A DNA stretch of 64,000 bases, taken from Actinokineospora alba. Lineage in GTDB: Bacteria; Actinomycetota; Actinomycetes; Mycobacteriales; Pseudonocardiaceae. A model generated the notes under the pieces. The model worked only from the letters and a program-made list of their open reading frames with translations, did not search any database and had not been told where the DNA came from. The stretch covers positions 496,001-560,000 of the forward strand of contig NZ_SNXU01000001.1 of NCBI RefSeq assembly GCF_004362515.1, given 5' to 3'. Shown in pieces: positions 28,343 to 37,020 of the stretch (position 1 is the stretch's first letter; each line of letters opens with the position of its first letter). Made by a program: the position numbers and the translations under genes.

Positions 28343-29127
28343 CGGTCGTCCTTCCTGCCGGTGACCGTGACCATGACCTGGGACAGCCAGCGATGCCTCG
28401 GGTCGGCGAGGTCGGACACCGCGAAGTCGATGTCCACATCGGACACCGTGCCGCGCGCGACCATCGCGGGCCGCAAATGCTCCAGCCACAACGCGAACCA
28501 CCGGGCGCCGTCGCTGCCGCCGCGCACCACCTCCGCGCGCCCGTCTGCGTGCACGCTCGACAGTCCCGCCGCCTCCACGAGTTCGACGTCGAGCAGCCCG
28601 CACCGAGGGTGGTAACCGGCGTCGATCATGACCTCGTACGCCGCACGCTTCACCAGTGCGTGGAACTCGCCGTCGACGTGACTGAACAGCGACGTCGTGT
28701 CCGTGTCCTCCAGGACCAGGTAGCCGCCGGGCCGCAACGCCCGGCACATCCCGCGCACGGCCGCCGCGCGGTCGCCGACGTGCTGCATGACCAGCCGCGC
28801 GTGGATGAGGTCGTAGGCGCCCTCGGGCAGCGGGTCGCGGCTGATGTCGAGTTCCCAAAGGGCGACGCCCAGCGCACCGAGCCTGCCCAGCCGGGAGATG
28901 TCGAGGTCGACCGCGGTGACCTCGGCCCCGCGCGCGGCCAGCCAGGCCGCGACGGACCCGCGGCCCGCGCCGACCTCCAGGCAGTGCCAGGTCTCGTCGA
29001 CGCCCAGGTGGCTGAGCTTCTCGATCGTTCCCTTGTCCCACAACGCCTCGCCGTGGGCGAGCCGCTCCTCCTCACGGTCGAACGCCGTGCCGAAGACGTA
29101 CCGGGTGGGAGCCGCCGCGTCAGCCAC
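28339..29127 (-). CDS. SAM-dependent methyltransferase
   Basis: The 262-residue class I methyltransferase has the SAM-binding motif CLEVGAGRGSVAAWLA near residues 48-63. Further blocks are VTAVDLDI, LIHARLVMQHV and a CRALRPGGYLVLED post-motif. The N-terminal part (RYVFGTAFDREEERL) is family-typical for small-molecule methyltransferases. GTG 29127 is chosen because the upstream codons are inside the FAD gene and homology begins at YVFG. The start overlaps the FAD gene stop by eight bases, and its own stop overlaps the ligase start. An O-, C- or N-methyl acceptor cannot be told from the sequence. Confidence 0.88.
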   Translation of the reverse strand: MADAAAPTRYVFGTAFDREEERLAHGEALWDKGTIEKLSHLGVDETWHCLEVGAGRGSVAAWLAARGAEVTAVDLDISRLGRLGALGVALWELDISRDPLPEGAYDLIHARLVMQHVGDRAAAVRGMCRALRPGGYLVLEDTDTTSLFSHVDGEFHALVKRAAYEVMIDAGYHPRCGLLDVELVEAAGLSSVHADGRAEVVRGGSDGARWFALWLEHLRPAMVARGTVSDVDIDFAVSDLADPRHRWLSQVMVTVTGRKDDR

Positions 29128-30436
29128 GGAGCACCGCCAACGGGTTGTCGGCCATGATCCGGCGCGCCACCAGTTCGGCGGACCGCACCGCACCCTCACT
29201 GCTGGGCCGCTGAACACACCAGTCGCCCGCGTAGTCGATGGACGACACCGGCCTGCGGACGAAGGCCGCGCGCGCGGCCAGCGAGGCGGCGGTCGGCATC
29301 GGCAGCCCGTGCCGGAAGCGCACGACGACCGACACCCGGCACGCGGCGGCGAGGTCGGGCAGGTAGCGCCCCGCCTGCCGGACCAGCGTGTCGACGACCT
29401 GGTCGTTGGACAGGTCGAGCAGCCTGCTCGCGTCCGCCCCGGCGAAGAGCGTCACCATGCCGCGCCCGGGCGGCACGCGGTCCGGGTGCTTGCGGTCGTC
29501 GAGGATGAACCCCGCGAACGCCGGGTTCTCGACCGCGGGCACCTCCACCGCCCACGACGCGCCGCCCACGCCGATGGGCCGGTCGAGCAGGCACACCACC
29601 TTGACCATCGGCTGGAACTCGCACGCGCGCACGAAGTCCGGCGCCCCCGAGTGCAGGTCGACCGCGACCGGCGCGGGCACACACAGCACGACCTGCCGCG
29701 CGGTCAGGGCCGCTCCGTCGACGGTGACCCGTGCCCCTTCGGGTGTCTGCGTGACCTCCTGAACCGCGACACCCGTGCTCACCTCGACCCGCGAGGCGAG
29801 CGTCCGGGCGAGGGTGTCCATGCCGTCGCGCCACGTGCGGAACGACTTGGTCGGGCCGACGGCGAGCAGGTGGCTCAGCAGCGGCCCGGCGGCGGCGCGA
29901 TCGGTGTCCCAGCCGAAGAATCCGCCGCACAGCGGCTGCAACAGGTAGTCGTGGACATCGGGATGGTACCGCCGCGCGAACTCCCGAACCGTCGTCACGC
30001 CCAGCGGTGTGTGCTCCGGCCGGTCGACGTCGAAAGAGCGCTTGCGCACCGCCGCCGACGCCATCAGCTTGGCCAGACTCACCCGGCCCGCCGCGGTCAG
30101 CCCGGCGCCACTGACCATGCCGCGCGGGTCGCCGACATAAGGATGCGCCTGACCTTCCCGCCACATCGCGAGGTCGCCGCCGATCAGCGGTGTGTCCTCT
30201 TCGGACATCCCGAGGTCGCGCATCAGCCGCCAGGTGGCCGGGTAGCCGTGGGTGCCGATCATCTCGGCGCCGGTGTCGATGAGGTAGCCCTCGCGGCGCA
30301 CGCTGCGCATCCGGCCGCCGACATGCGCGGTGGACTCGAACACGTGCACCGACCGGCCAGCTTGCCGCAGCCGGAACGCCAGGGACAGCCCGGCGACGCC
30401 GGCGCCGACGATGGCGACGTCGAGGTCGGCGGTCAC
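29120..30436 (-). CDS. FAD-dependent oxidoreductase, protoporphyrinogen oxidase / amine oxidase-like
   Basis: The 438-residue flavoprotein starts with the dinucleotide-binding AIVGAGVAGLSLAFRLRQAG and the following GGRMRSV motif. It has the HemY/amine oxidase-type middle (PLCGGFFGWDT) and a C-terminal FAD-contact block SSIDYAGDWCVQRPSSEGAVRS. Enzymes of this family desaturate or oxidise amines and cyclic substrates. GTG 30436 is chosen because it overlaps the UbiA stop as GTGA and the Rossmann loop starts eight residues later. Its position between UbiA and the methyltransferase suggests it acts on the prenylated intermediate. That step is inferred. Confidence 0.88.
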   Translation of the reverse strand: MTADLDVAIVGAGVAGLSLAFRLRQAGRSVHVFESTAHVGGRMRSVRREGYLIDTGAEMIGTHGYPATWRLMRDLGMSEEDTPLIGGDLAMWREGQAHPYVGDPRGMVSGAGLTAAGRVSLAKLMASAAVRKRSFDVDRPEHTPLGVTTVREFARRYHPDVHDYLLQPLCGGFFGWDTDRAAAGPLLSHLLAVGPTKSFRTWRDGMDTLARTLASRVEVSTGVAVQEVTQTPEGARVTVDGAALTARQVVLCVPAPVAVDLHSGAPDFVRACEFQPMVKVVCLLDRPIGVGGASWAVEVPAVENPAFAGFILDDRKHPDRVPPGRGMVTLFAGADASRLLDLSNDQVVDTLVRQAGRYLPDLAAACRVSVVVRFRHGLPMPTAASLAARAAFVRRPVSSIDYAGDWCVQRPSSEGAVRSAELVARRIMADNPLAVLRG

Positions 30437-31371
30437 GACCAGGCTCCGACCAGGTTGACCGCGATGAGCAGAGCCGTCGTCAGCCGGTGCACGCGCAGGC
30501 CGAGCGTGCGCGCCCCGAGCAGGTCGCCCAACCCGATGCCGCGGTGCAGCTGGGCCACCCGCAGGATGATCGCGGGCAGCATCACCAGGGAGAACCACCA
30601 TGGGGCCGCGCCGAGCCCGGCCGCGGCCACGATCAGCGCGGTCTCGGCGACCGTGAGGCCCGCGATGAACAGCCGGTTCCCGTTCTCCGTGGCCAAAGCG
30701 GCCACTGTGGGCCGACCCACCGCCGCGTCACCGGCCGCGTCGCGGGTGTTGGAGTAGACACCGAACATGAGCGGCCCGAATCCGAAGAGGACCGCCTGCA
30801 CGATGCCGAAGACGCTGACCGTCCCGGTGGCGAACCCGACCGCGCAGAGCACCAGGCCGATGCCGAACGCGGCGAGGAACACCTCCTGCCAGCCGCGGTA
30901 GCTGATCTTCAGCCCCCACGAGTACTGCACCGCGGTCACCAGGCACAGCGTGGCCAGTCCGACCGTCCACATTAGACTGAATGGTGCGACAAGCGCCGCC
31001 AACGCCCAGAACACCGCGCCCAAAGCCGCCGCGCACCACCCGAAGCGCACCGCTTCGACCACGGTGATCTCGCCGGTCAGCAGCGGCTTGCGCGCGAGCT
31101 TGCGAGCGGGCGCGTCCGGCCCGTAGTTGGCGTTGTCGCTGCCGTCGACGAACCCGGTCACGTCGTCGAACGTGACCGCCGAGGCCACCACGAACACCGT
31201 GCCGATGCCGAACAGCGCGAGCATCCCGAGCACGCTCGGCTGAAACCACGCCGCGGGCCCGATGATCGACCAGGCGAGCGGCAGAGCGAGGTAGTAGTCC
31301 CAGACGTCGAGCTTGGCCAGCCGGGCGTAGACCCCGGCCCGACCCGGCATGACGTCGGTGATCGCCGTCAT
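30433..31371 (-). CDS. UbiA-family membrane prenyltransferase
   Basis: The 312-residue protein is largely transmembrane with about eight or nine helices. The two Asp-rich sites of UbiA proteins are seen: VTFDDVTGFVDGSDN (site I) and YSNTRDAAGDAAVGRPT (site II). These bind the Mg-diphosphate of an isoprenyl donor. Site I differs from the common NDxxDxxxD form, which may mark an unusual acceptor. Known family roles are prenylation of aromatic acids, quinone precursors, heme, chlorophyll or phosphoribose. ATG 31371 overlaps the upstream aminotransferase stop (ATGA). The polyprenyl synthase at 24098 could supply its donor, but it is on the other strand and outside the operon. Confidence 0.88.
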   Translation of the reverse strand: MTAITDVMPGRAGVYARLAKLDVWDYYLALPLAWSIIGPAAWFQPSVLGMLALFGIGTVFVVASAVTFDDVTGFVDGSDNANYGPDAPARKLARKPLLTGEITVVEAVRFGWCAAALGAVFWALAALVAPFSLMWTVGLATLCLVTAVQYSWGLKISYRGWQEVFLAAFGIGLVLCAVGFATGTVSVFGIVQAVLFGFGPLMFGVYSNTRDAAGDAAVGRPTVAALATENGNRLFIAGLTVAETALIVAAAGLGAAPWWFSLVMLPAIILRVAQLHRGIGLGDLLGARTLGLRVHRLTTALLIAVNLVGAWS

Positions 31372-32492
31372 GGTCGTCCTCCCGGGAAGGCGCAGACCGC
31401 GTCGGCGACGTGTTCCACCTGGGCGTCGGTCAGGTGCGGGTAGATGGGCAGCGCCAGGATCCGGGAGCTGGCCAGCTCGGCGTGCGGCCAGAACCGCCCG
31501 GGCGGCGCGTACTCGGCGAACGCGGGCTGCGCGGGCAGCGGCGACGGGTAGTAGACGTGCGTGCCGACGCCGTGCTCGGTGAGGTGGCGCTTGAGTTCGT
31601 CGCGGCGGTCGGCGAGCAGCGAGTAGACGTAGAAGCAGCGGCCCTCGCGGCCGGTGGGCGGCGGCTGGATCCCGCGCTCGACCAGTCCGCTGAACCGCTC
31701 GGTGTAGTAGTCGGCGATCTGCGCGCGGCGTTCGAGCCTGGCCGCCAGACCGGCCAGCCGGTGCAGCTGGAACTCGGCCATGATCTCGTCGAACCGGCTG
31801 TTGAAGCCGACGAAGTGGTGCACGAACCGCTGTTTGCCGTCCTGGCCGTGGTTGCGCAGCATCCGCACCCGCTGCCCGATCTCCTCGTCGTCGGTGACGA
31901 CCGCGCCGCCCTCGCCGATCGAGCCGAAGGTCTTGACCTGCACGAACGAGAACACGCCCGCCTCGCCCCAGCGGCCTGCGGGGATTCCGTCCAGGACACC
32001 GCCCTGGGCGACCGCCGAGTCCTCGATCAGCCGCACGTCGTGTCGCTCGGCCAGCGAGCGCATGGTCGGCATGTCGGCCATCACCGAGAACATGTGCGCG
32101 GGCATGATCGCCGCGGTCCGGCCGGTGATCGCCTGCTCGACCTCGTAGGGCTCGACCACCATCGTCCACGGGTGCACGTCGGCGAACACCGGTGTCGCGC
32201 CGACGTTGACCACCGACGCGGCCAGCGGCGCGCAGCCGAACGCGGGCACGACGACCTCGTCGCCCGGCCCGATGTCCATCGAGCGCAGCACCAGCATCAG
32301 CGCGGTCGTGCCGCTGCCGCAGGCCACCACGTCGGCCGCGCCGATCTGCTCGCGCAGCGCCTCCTCGAACCGGGCGGTGCGCTCGCCGAGGATGAACTTC
32401 TGCTCCTCAGCCAGCCCGACCCGGCGCACGGTGTCGAGCAGCAGCTCGCGGTCGTCGTCGAACAGGTCGGGCGGGAAGAAGGGAAGGGTCAC
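31368..32492 (-). CDS. DegT/DnrJ/EryC1/StrS-type PLP aminotransferase, copy B
   Basis: The 374-residue PLP enzyme matches the sugar/cyclitol aminotransferase family. The PLP-phosphate loop is ACGSGTTALMLVL, the pyridine-N Asp is in LIEDSAVAQGG and the Schiff-base Lys187 lies in FSFVQVKTFGSIGEGGA. The family transfers amino groups from Glu or Gln to keto-sugars and cyclitols; AHBA synthases are distant members. The C-terminal VYYPSPLPAQPAF and ALPIYPHLT blocks are intact. GTG 32492 overlaps the first aminotransferase stop (GTGA). It shares only moderate identity with copy A, so the two probably aminate different positions or form a hetero-complex. Confidence 0.9.
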   Translation of the reverse strand: MTLPFFPPDLFDDDRELLLDTVRRVGLAEEQKFILGERTARFEEALREQIGAADVVACGSGTTALMLVLRSMDIGPGDEVVVPAFGCAPLAASVVNVGATPVFADVHPWTMVVEPYEVEQAITGRTAAIMPAHMFSVMADMPTMRSLAERHDVRLIEDSAVAQGGVLDGIPAGRWGEAGVFSFVQVKTFGSIGEGGAVVTDDEEIGQRVRMLRNHGQDGKQRFVHHFVGFNSRFDEIMAEFQLHRLAGLAARLERRAQIADYYTERFSGLVERGIQPPPTGREGRCFYVYSLLADRRDELKRHLTEHGVGTHVYYPSPLPAQPAFAEYAPPGRFWPHAELASSRILALPIYPHLTDAQVEHVADAVCAFPGGRP

Positions 32493-33700
32493 GGCCTGCT
32501 CCCGCTGTAGAAGGCCCGGATCAGCTCGCACACCCGGTCGACCTGGCGCTCGGCCAGGTCCGGGTAGAGCGGCAGCGCGACGGCGTGGGCGCAGGCGGCT
32601 TCGGCGTTGGGGAACTCGCCCGCCCGGTGGCCCAACTCGGCGAAGCACGGCTGGCGGTGCAGCGGGACGGGGTAGTACGTCTCGGTGGTGACACCGTTCG
32701 CGGCGAGGTGCGCGACCAGCTCGTCGCGCCGCTCGACCTCGATCAGGTAGACGTAGAACACCGCGTCGGTCTTGACCTCGCGCTCGACCACGGTCGGCAG
32801 CCTGCGCACGCCGGGGCAGCCGGTGAGCCGCTCGGTGTAGGCCGCGGCGAGTTCGGCGCGGCGGGCGATGTCGGCGTCGAGCCGGGTCAGCTTGGCGAGC
32901 AGGATGGCGGCCTGGAAGTCGTCCATCTTGCTGTTGAGGCCGGGCAGCACGGTCTCGTTGCTGATGCCGGGGAAGTGATCGATCGTGCGGCCGTACCGCC
33001 CGTGGTGGCGCAGCGCGGCGGCGGTCTCGGCGATCCGGTCGTCGTTGGTGATGACCGCGCCCGCGTCGCCCAGCGCGCCGAGGGTCTTGGTCGGGAAGAA
33101 GGACAGCACACCGCCGATGCCGAGCAGCCCCGCGTGCACGCCGTCCCAGCGCATGCCGATCGCCTCGGCGCTGTCCTCGACGACGGTCAGCGCGTACTGC
33201 TCGGCGACCTCCGTGATCGCGGCCATGTCGGCGAGCTGGCTGAACAGGTGCACCGGCATGATCATCCGGGTGCGGTCGGTGATGGCGTCGGCCGCCGAGG
33301 CCGGATCGATGCCGTAGGTCACCGGGTCGATGTCGGCGAAGGCGGGCCGCCCGTGGGCGAGTGCCACCGAGGACGCCGACGCGACGAAGCTGAACGCGGG
33401 GACGACGACCTCGTCGCCCGGGCCGAGGCCCGCGGCGCGCAGGAGCAGGACGAGGGCGTCGGTGCCGGAGTTGACTCCGATGACGTGCGCGGCGCCGATG
33501 CGCTCGGCGAGCACCGACTCGAACTCGGCGACGAGGTGGCCGTGGGAGTACTTGCCCCGGTCGATGACCGCGTTGAGGTTGGCCTCGGTGAGCGGCCACA
33601 GGTCCGCGAACGACGCGGCCTGGGTGAAGAACGGGACGGTGCCGCCTGCGCCGGGGGCCTGCGCGGCGGCGGGATCCGCGAAGGTCGCGGCGTGCTCCAT
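32489..33700 (-). CDS. DegT/DnrJ/EryC1/StrS-type PLP aminotransferase, copy A
   Basis: The 403-residue enzyme is the first gene of the left operon. An Ala/Pro-rich leader of about 20 residues precedes the core. PLP motifs: GVNSGTDALVLLLRA, Asp in VVEDSAEAIGM and Lys205 in SFFPTKTLGALGDAGA. The C-terminal TYYPVPLHRQPCF and ALPLYPDLA blocks fit the VioA/RifK-type superfamily. ATG 33700 is favoured by GGAAAGGA just upstream; the open frame extends 26 codons further without a site. Its partner is likely one of the Gfo/Idh dehydrogenases of the divergent operon, as a keto-sugar must be made before amination. Confidence 0.9.
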   Translation of the reverse strand: MEHAATFADPAAAQAPGAGGTVPFFTQAASFADLWPLTEANLNAVIDRGKYSHGHLVAEFESVLAERIGAAHVIGVNSGTDALVLLLRAAGLGPGDEVVVPAFSFVASASSVALAHGRPAFADIDPVTYGIDPASAADAITDRTRMIMPVHLFSQLADMAAITEVAEQYALTVVEDSAEAIGMRWDGVHAGLLGIGGVLSFFPTKTLGALGDAGAVITNDDRIAETAAALRHHGRYGRTIDHFPGISNETVLPGLNSKMDDFQAAILLAKLTRLDADIARRAELAAAYTERLTGCPGVRRLPTVVEREVKTDAVFYVYLIEVERRDELVAHLAANGVTTETYYPVPLHRQPCFAELGHRAGEFPNAEAACAHAVALPLYPDLAERQVDRVCELIRAFYSGSRP

Positions 33701-33927
33701 GCGTGTCCTTTCCGGACTGCGTGTTCTTCGCAGACGCGGCTCAGTGGTGAAACTTCCTCGGCTGCGGCGCGACCCCATTCCAACCTAGCCAGACGGCATT
33801 CGTTGAACCGCAACGGAATCCAAAGATCACACGGACGTGTGGCGCGGTCGGGTCCGCGTTGACACCGCCGGTGGCCGCCACCAGTGTTGACGGGCGTCAC
33901 CCGATCCCGCGCAGGAGGCAGCAACCG
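33701..33927. promoter_or_regulatory. Shared divergent promoter region of the biosynthetic locus
   Basis: This 227-base gap drives the left (minus) and right (plus) operons. A TTGACA-like -35 lies at 33859-33864 for the rightward gene but no good -10 follows at 17 bases. CACACGGACGTGTG at 33828-33841 is a short inverted repeat and GTTGAACCGCAAC at 33802-33814 another; either could be an operator, but both are short. AGGAGG at 33913-33918 is the ribosome-binding site of the first rightward gene. No regulator gene lies inside the locus. Confidence 0.4.
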
Positions 33928-34905
33928 ATGCTGGGCACGCTCGTCGTGGGACTCGGTCGAGCGGGGACGGAGCTGCACCTGCCGGTGCTGCGCCGGCTGC
34001 GCCCCGACGCTCCCGTGGTCGTCTTCGACCCCCACCGGACGGCACGGACCGACGGTGTCACCGTCGCCGACTCGCTGCCGCACGCCGCCCGGCTCATCGA
34101 CCCCGCGAACACGGTCGTGCACCTGTGCACCCCGCCGTCGGCCCGGGTCGCCCCGCTGACCGCGCTCGCCGAGTTGGGCTTCCGCCGGGTGCTGGTCGAG
34201 AAGCCGCTCGCCGCCGACGACCGCGACCTGCGTGAGGTGCTGGCGCTGCGCGAGGCCGCGCGCCTGGACCTGCTGCCGGTCGGCCAGTGGCGGGCCAGCG
34301 AACTGACCAGGCGGCTGGCCTCGATCCTGCGCGAGCGCAGGCTGGGCAGGCCTCGGTCGATCACCATCGTGCAGAGCAAGCCCCGGTTCGCCCGCACCGC
34401 GCTGGGCGACGAGCACCCCAGCGCGTTCGACGTCGAAGTGCCGCACTCGGTGCTGCTGGCGCTGCTGCTCGCCGGTCCGGCCGAGGTCCTCGGCGCGCAC
34501 TGCTCGGACATGCTCCTCGGGGATGAGGTGTACCCCGCGCTCGGCGGGGCCGTGCTGCGGCTGAGCCACGCCAGTGGCGTGCGCACCGAGATCCGCACCG
34601 ACCTCACGTCCCCGATCCGCGAGCGGAAGGTCACCATCGACCTCGACGGCGGCACGGTGGTCGGCCACTTCGCGGTGAGCGCCGCCGACGACCACGCGCA
34701 GCTGCGGGTCAGCACCCAGGGCCAGCAGCTGCGCTCGGTGTTCCGCGACGACTCACTCGGCGCGTTCCTCGCCCACGCCTACCGGCACTTCGCCGGCGAG
34801 GACCGCATCACCGACGAACCCGACACCGGCGCCGCGGTCGTGGAGCTGATCAGCGCCGCGAAACGGCTCTCCGGAGTGGCCGTGCCGGAAGGGGCGAGCC
34901 GGTGA
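33928..34905 (+). CDS. Gfo/Idh/MocA-family oxidoreductase, copy 1
   Basis: The 325-residue NAD(P)-dependent dehydrogenase has the Rossmann motif LVVGLGRAGTELHLP at residues 4-18. The family signature VLVEKPLAADD with the EKP triad appears near residue 92. The C-terminal alpha/beta domain resembles sugar or inositol dehydrogenases. Such enzymes oxidise or reduce sugar or pseudosugar hydroxyls, often ahead of a DegT aminotransferase. A strong AGGAGG precedes ATG 33928 by nine bases. It starts the right operon, and its stop overlaps the start of the next gene. The substrate is unknown. Confidence 0.87.
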   Translation: MLGTLVVGLGRAGTELHLPVLRRLRPDAPVVVFDPHRTARTDGVTVADSLPHAARLIDPANTVVHLCTPPSARVAPLTALAELGFRRVLVEKPLAADDRDLREVLALREAARLDLLPVGQWRASELTRRLASILRERRLGRPRSITIVQSKPRFARTALGDEHPSAFDVEVPHSVLLALLLAGPAEVLGAHCSDMLLGDEVYPALGGAVLRLSHASGVRTEIRTDLTSPIRERKVTIDLDGGTVVGHFAVSAADDHAQLRVSTQGQQLRSVFRDDSLGAFLAHAYRHFAGEDRITDEPDTGAAVVELISAAKRLSGVAVPEGASR

Positions 34906-35741
34906 TGTCGCTGCCGGTCCTCGCGGGGATCGGCGACGAAGCCGGACCCGAACTCGCCGACCAGGTGGCCGCCATCGCCGCACTGGAGTGGGACGCCATC
35001 GAACTGCGCACGGTCGGCGGCACCGCGATCGCCGACCTCGACGACCGCGCGTTCGACCTGGTGGCGGCCACGCTCGCCGAGCGCGGCCTGCACACCGTGT
35101 GCGTCGACTCCCGCATCGGCGACTGGTCGAGCACGATCACCGGCGACTTCGGCCGCGACCTGGAGGAACTGCGCACCCTCGGCCCCCGCTGCGCCGCGCT
35201 AGGCACCCGGTACGTGCGGATCATGTCGTACCCGAACGGCGGACTGGCCGACGCGGAGTGGGAGCGCCGGGTGCTGCGCCGCGTCCGCGAACTGGCCGCG
35301 CGGGCCGAACAGCACGGACTGGTCCTGCTGCACGAGAACTGCGCGGGCTGGGCGGGCGCGAACGCGAAGCACGCGCTGGACCTGCTGGCCGAGGCGGACA
35401 GCCCGGCGCTGCGGCTGCTGTTCGACACCGGCAACGGCGTGGCCTACGGGTATTCGGGTCTCGCGATGCTCACCGAGCTGGTCGAGCACGTCGCGCACGT
35501 CCACATCAAGGACGGCGCCGACGGACTCTTCGGCCCGGCCTGGACCATCCCGGGCCAGGGCGACGCGCAGGTGGCCGCGTGCCTGGAGCTGTTGGCCGCC
35601 AACGGATACCAGGGGGCGCTGTCGATCGAGCCGCACCTGAACCTGGTCCCGCACTCCGACGGCGGCGGCACGGGCTCGGCCGACGGCTTCATCGCGGCCG
35701 GGCTGGCGCTGGAGTCGCTCCTCTTCGATGCGGACCGCTGA
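34905..35741 (+). CDS. Sugar phosphate isomerase/epimerase-like TIM-barrel protein
   Basis: The 278-residue protein has the xylose-isomerase-like AP-endonuclease-2 barrel pattern: WDAIELRTV at the first strand, LHTVCVDSRIGDW, YVRIMSYPNG, LVLLHENCAGWAG with a metal-ligand Glu, LRLLFDTGN with Asp, AHVHIKDG with His and LSIEPHL with Glu. These residues bind divalent metal. Family members isomerise, epimerise or dehydrate sugars and keto acids. The start is ATG 34905, sharing one base with the upstream stop; GTG 34902 is possible. The gene overlaps the M20 gene by 14 bases. It likely acts on the same sugar intermediate as the Gfo/Idh enzymes. Confidence 0.85.
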   Translation: MSLPVLAGIGDEAGPELADQVAAIAALEWDAIELRTVGGTAIADLDDRAFDLVAATLAERGLHTVCVDSRIGDWSSTITGDFGRDLEELRTLGPRCAALGTRYVRIMSYPNGGLADAEWERRVLRRVRELAARAEQHGLVLLHENCAGWAGANAKHALDLLAEADSPALRLLFDTGNGVAYGYSGLAMLTELVEHVAHVHIKDGADGLFGPAWTIPGQGDAQVAACLELLAANGYQGALSIEPHLNLVPHSDGGGTGSADGFIAAGLALESLLFDADR

Positions 35742-37020
35742 CGTGGCCGAGTTGACCGACGCCGACCACAAGCTGTTGGTGCGGCTGCTGGAGCTGCCCA
35801 CGGCCGGTCCGCTGGAGACCGCCGAGCCCGCCCGGCTGTGGGACGCCCAGTTCGCCTACGCCGAGTCCGCGCCCGAGTTCGAGGTCCTGCACCACGCGCC
35901 GGCGGATCTGTCAGAGCTGCGCAAGCCGGACGTCCCGGCCACAGTGCGCGAGGCCGCGCGGCACGCCGGGTTCCTCGACGGGCAGCCGAACCTGGTTCTG
36001 CGGCTGGGCCGTGAGCGACCACGCGCGCGAACGGTGATGTTCAACGTGCACCTCGACACCGTCTCCGGCATGGAGCCGGTGTCGTTCGACGGCGAGGTGT
36101 TCCGCGGCCGCGGCGCGATCGACGCGAAGGGGCCCGCGGTGGCGCTGCTCGCGGGCATCCGCGACGCCGCCGCGCGCGACCCGCGCATCGGCGGCGACGT
36201 GTCGGTTCTGGTCCAGGCCGTGTCGGGCGAGGAGGGCGGCGCGATGGGCACCTTTGGCACCCGGCCGCTCGTCGAGCGCGGCTACTTCGGCGCCCTCAAC
36301 GTGTTCTGCGAGCCGACCGGCCTGCGCTACCTGCCGCGCGCCACCGCGTCGGCCACCGCCCGGGTCCGGGTCGAGGGGTTCGGCGCGATCGACGACCGAC
36401 CGGGCGACGGGCACAACGCGACCGTGTTGCTCGGGTTCCTGGCCCAGCACCTCGCCGCCGAGCTGCGCGGCGACGAGGACGGGCACGCCTGCATCGCGGG
36501 CCTGCACACCGGCACGGCGCACAACCGCGTCTACGGCTCGGGCGAGCTGCTGGTGAACCTGGCCTACGCCACCGAGTCCGCGGGCGCCCGGCTCACCGGC
36601 ACACTCGACCACGCGGTCGCGGGCGGGGTGGAGCGGTTCGGCGCCCTGTTCGCCGACCAGCCGGAGTTCGCCCGCACGGCCGCCGAAGCCCGTTCGGTGA
36701 CCACAGTGGACTGGATCAAGCGCGGGCTGCCGACGCTGTCGGGCGCCGCGCCCGGTCTCGACGCGATCATGGCCGCCGCAGGCGTGCCGCGTTGGCCGGA
36801 CCACGAGCCCGCGTTCACGTGTGACGCCATCTGGATGTCCGGGGTGCCCGGCACCGCCACCGCGGTGCTCGGCCCCGGCGACCTGGCCGCCAACAACGCG
36901 CACGCCGAAGGCGAATTCGCCGCGCTGGCCGACCTGTCGGCGTTCGCCGCGCAGGTATCGCGGGTGCTGCTCGCCTTCGCCGATGCCCCGACCGGAACGG
37001 AACCCGATGACCGACCTTGA
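35728..37020 (+). CDS. M20-family zinc hydrolase (deacylase/amidohydrolase-like)
   Basis: The 430-residue protein shows the M20 metal-ligand plan: MFNVHLDTVSG with His and Asp, RGAIDAKGPAVALL with the bridging Asp, and VSGEEGGAMG with the catalytic Glu pair. A CEPTGL block and a C-terminal NNAHAEGEF with the last His follow. M20 enzymes hydrolyse N-acyl or peptide bonds (ArgE, DapE, aminoacylases). In this operon it might remove a protecting acyl or amino-acyl group from the product or an intermediate. That role is inferred. The first 40 residues have no parallel I recognise. It overlaps both neighbours by 14 bases, so the operon is tightly coupled. Confidence 0.85.
   Translation: MRTADVAELTDADHKLLVRLLELPTAGPLETAEPARLWDAQFAYAESAPEFEVLHHAPADLSELRKPDVPATVREAARHAGFLDGQPNLVLRLGRERPRARTVMFNVHLDTVSGMEPVSFDGEVFRGRGAIDAKGPAVALLAGIRDAAARDPRIGGDVSVLVQAVSGEEGGAMGTFGTRPLVERGYFGALNVFCEPTGLRYLPRATASATARVRVEGFGAIDDRPGDGHNATVLLGFLAQHLAAELRGDEDGHACIAGLHTGTAHNRVYGSGELLVNLAYATESAGARLTGTLDHAVAGGVERFGALFADQPEFARTAAEARSVTTVDWIKRGLPTLSGAAPGLDAIMAAAGVPRWPDHEPAFTCDAIWMSGVPGTATAVLGPGDLAANNAHAEGEFAALADLSAFAAQVSRVLLAFADAPTGTEPDDRP

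Noticed and set aside
33828..33841. CACACGGACGTGTG as a firm operator
   Set aside because: Five-base arms are too short to claim; kept only as a possibility in the promoter entry.
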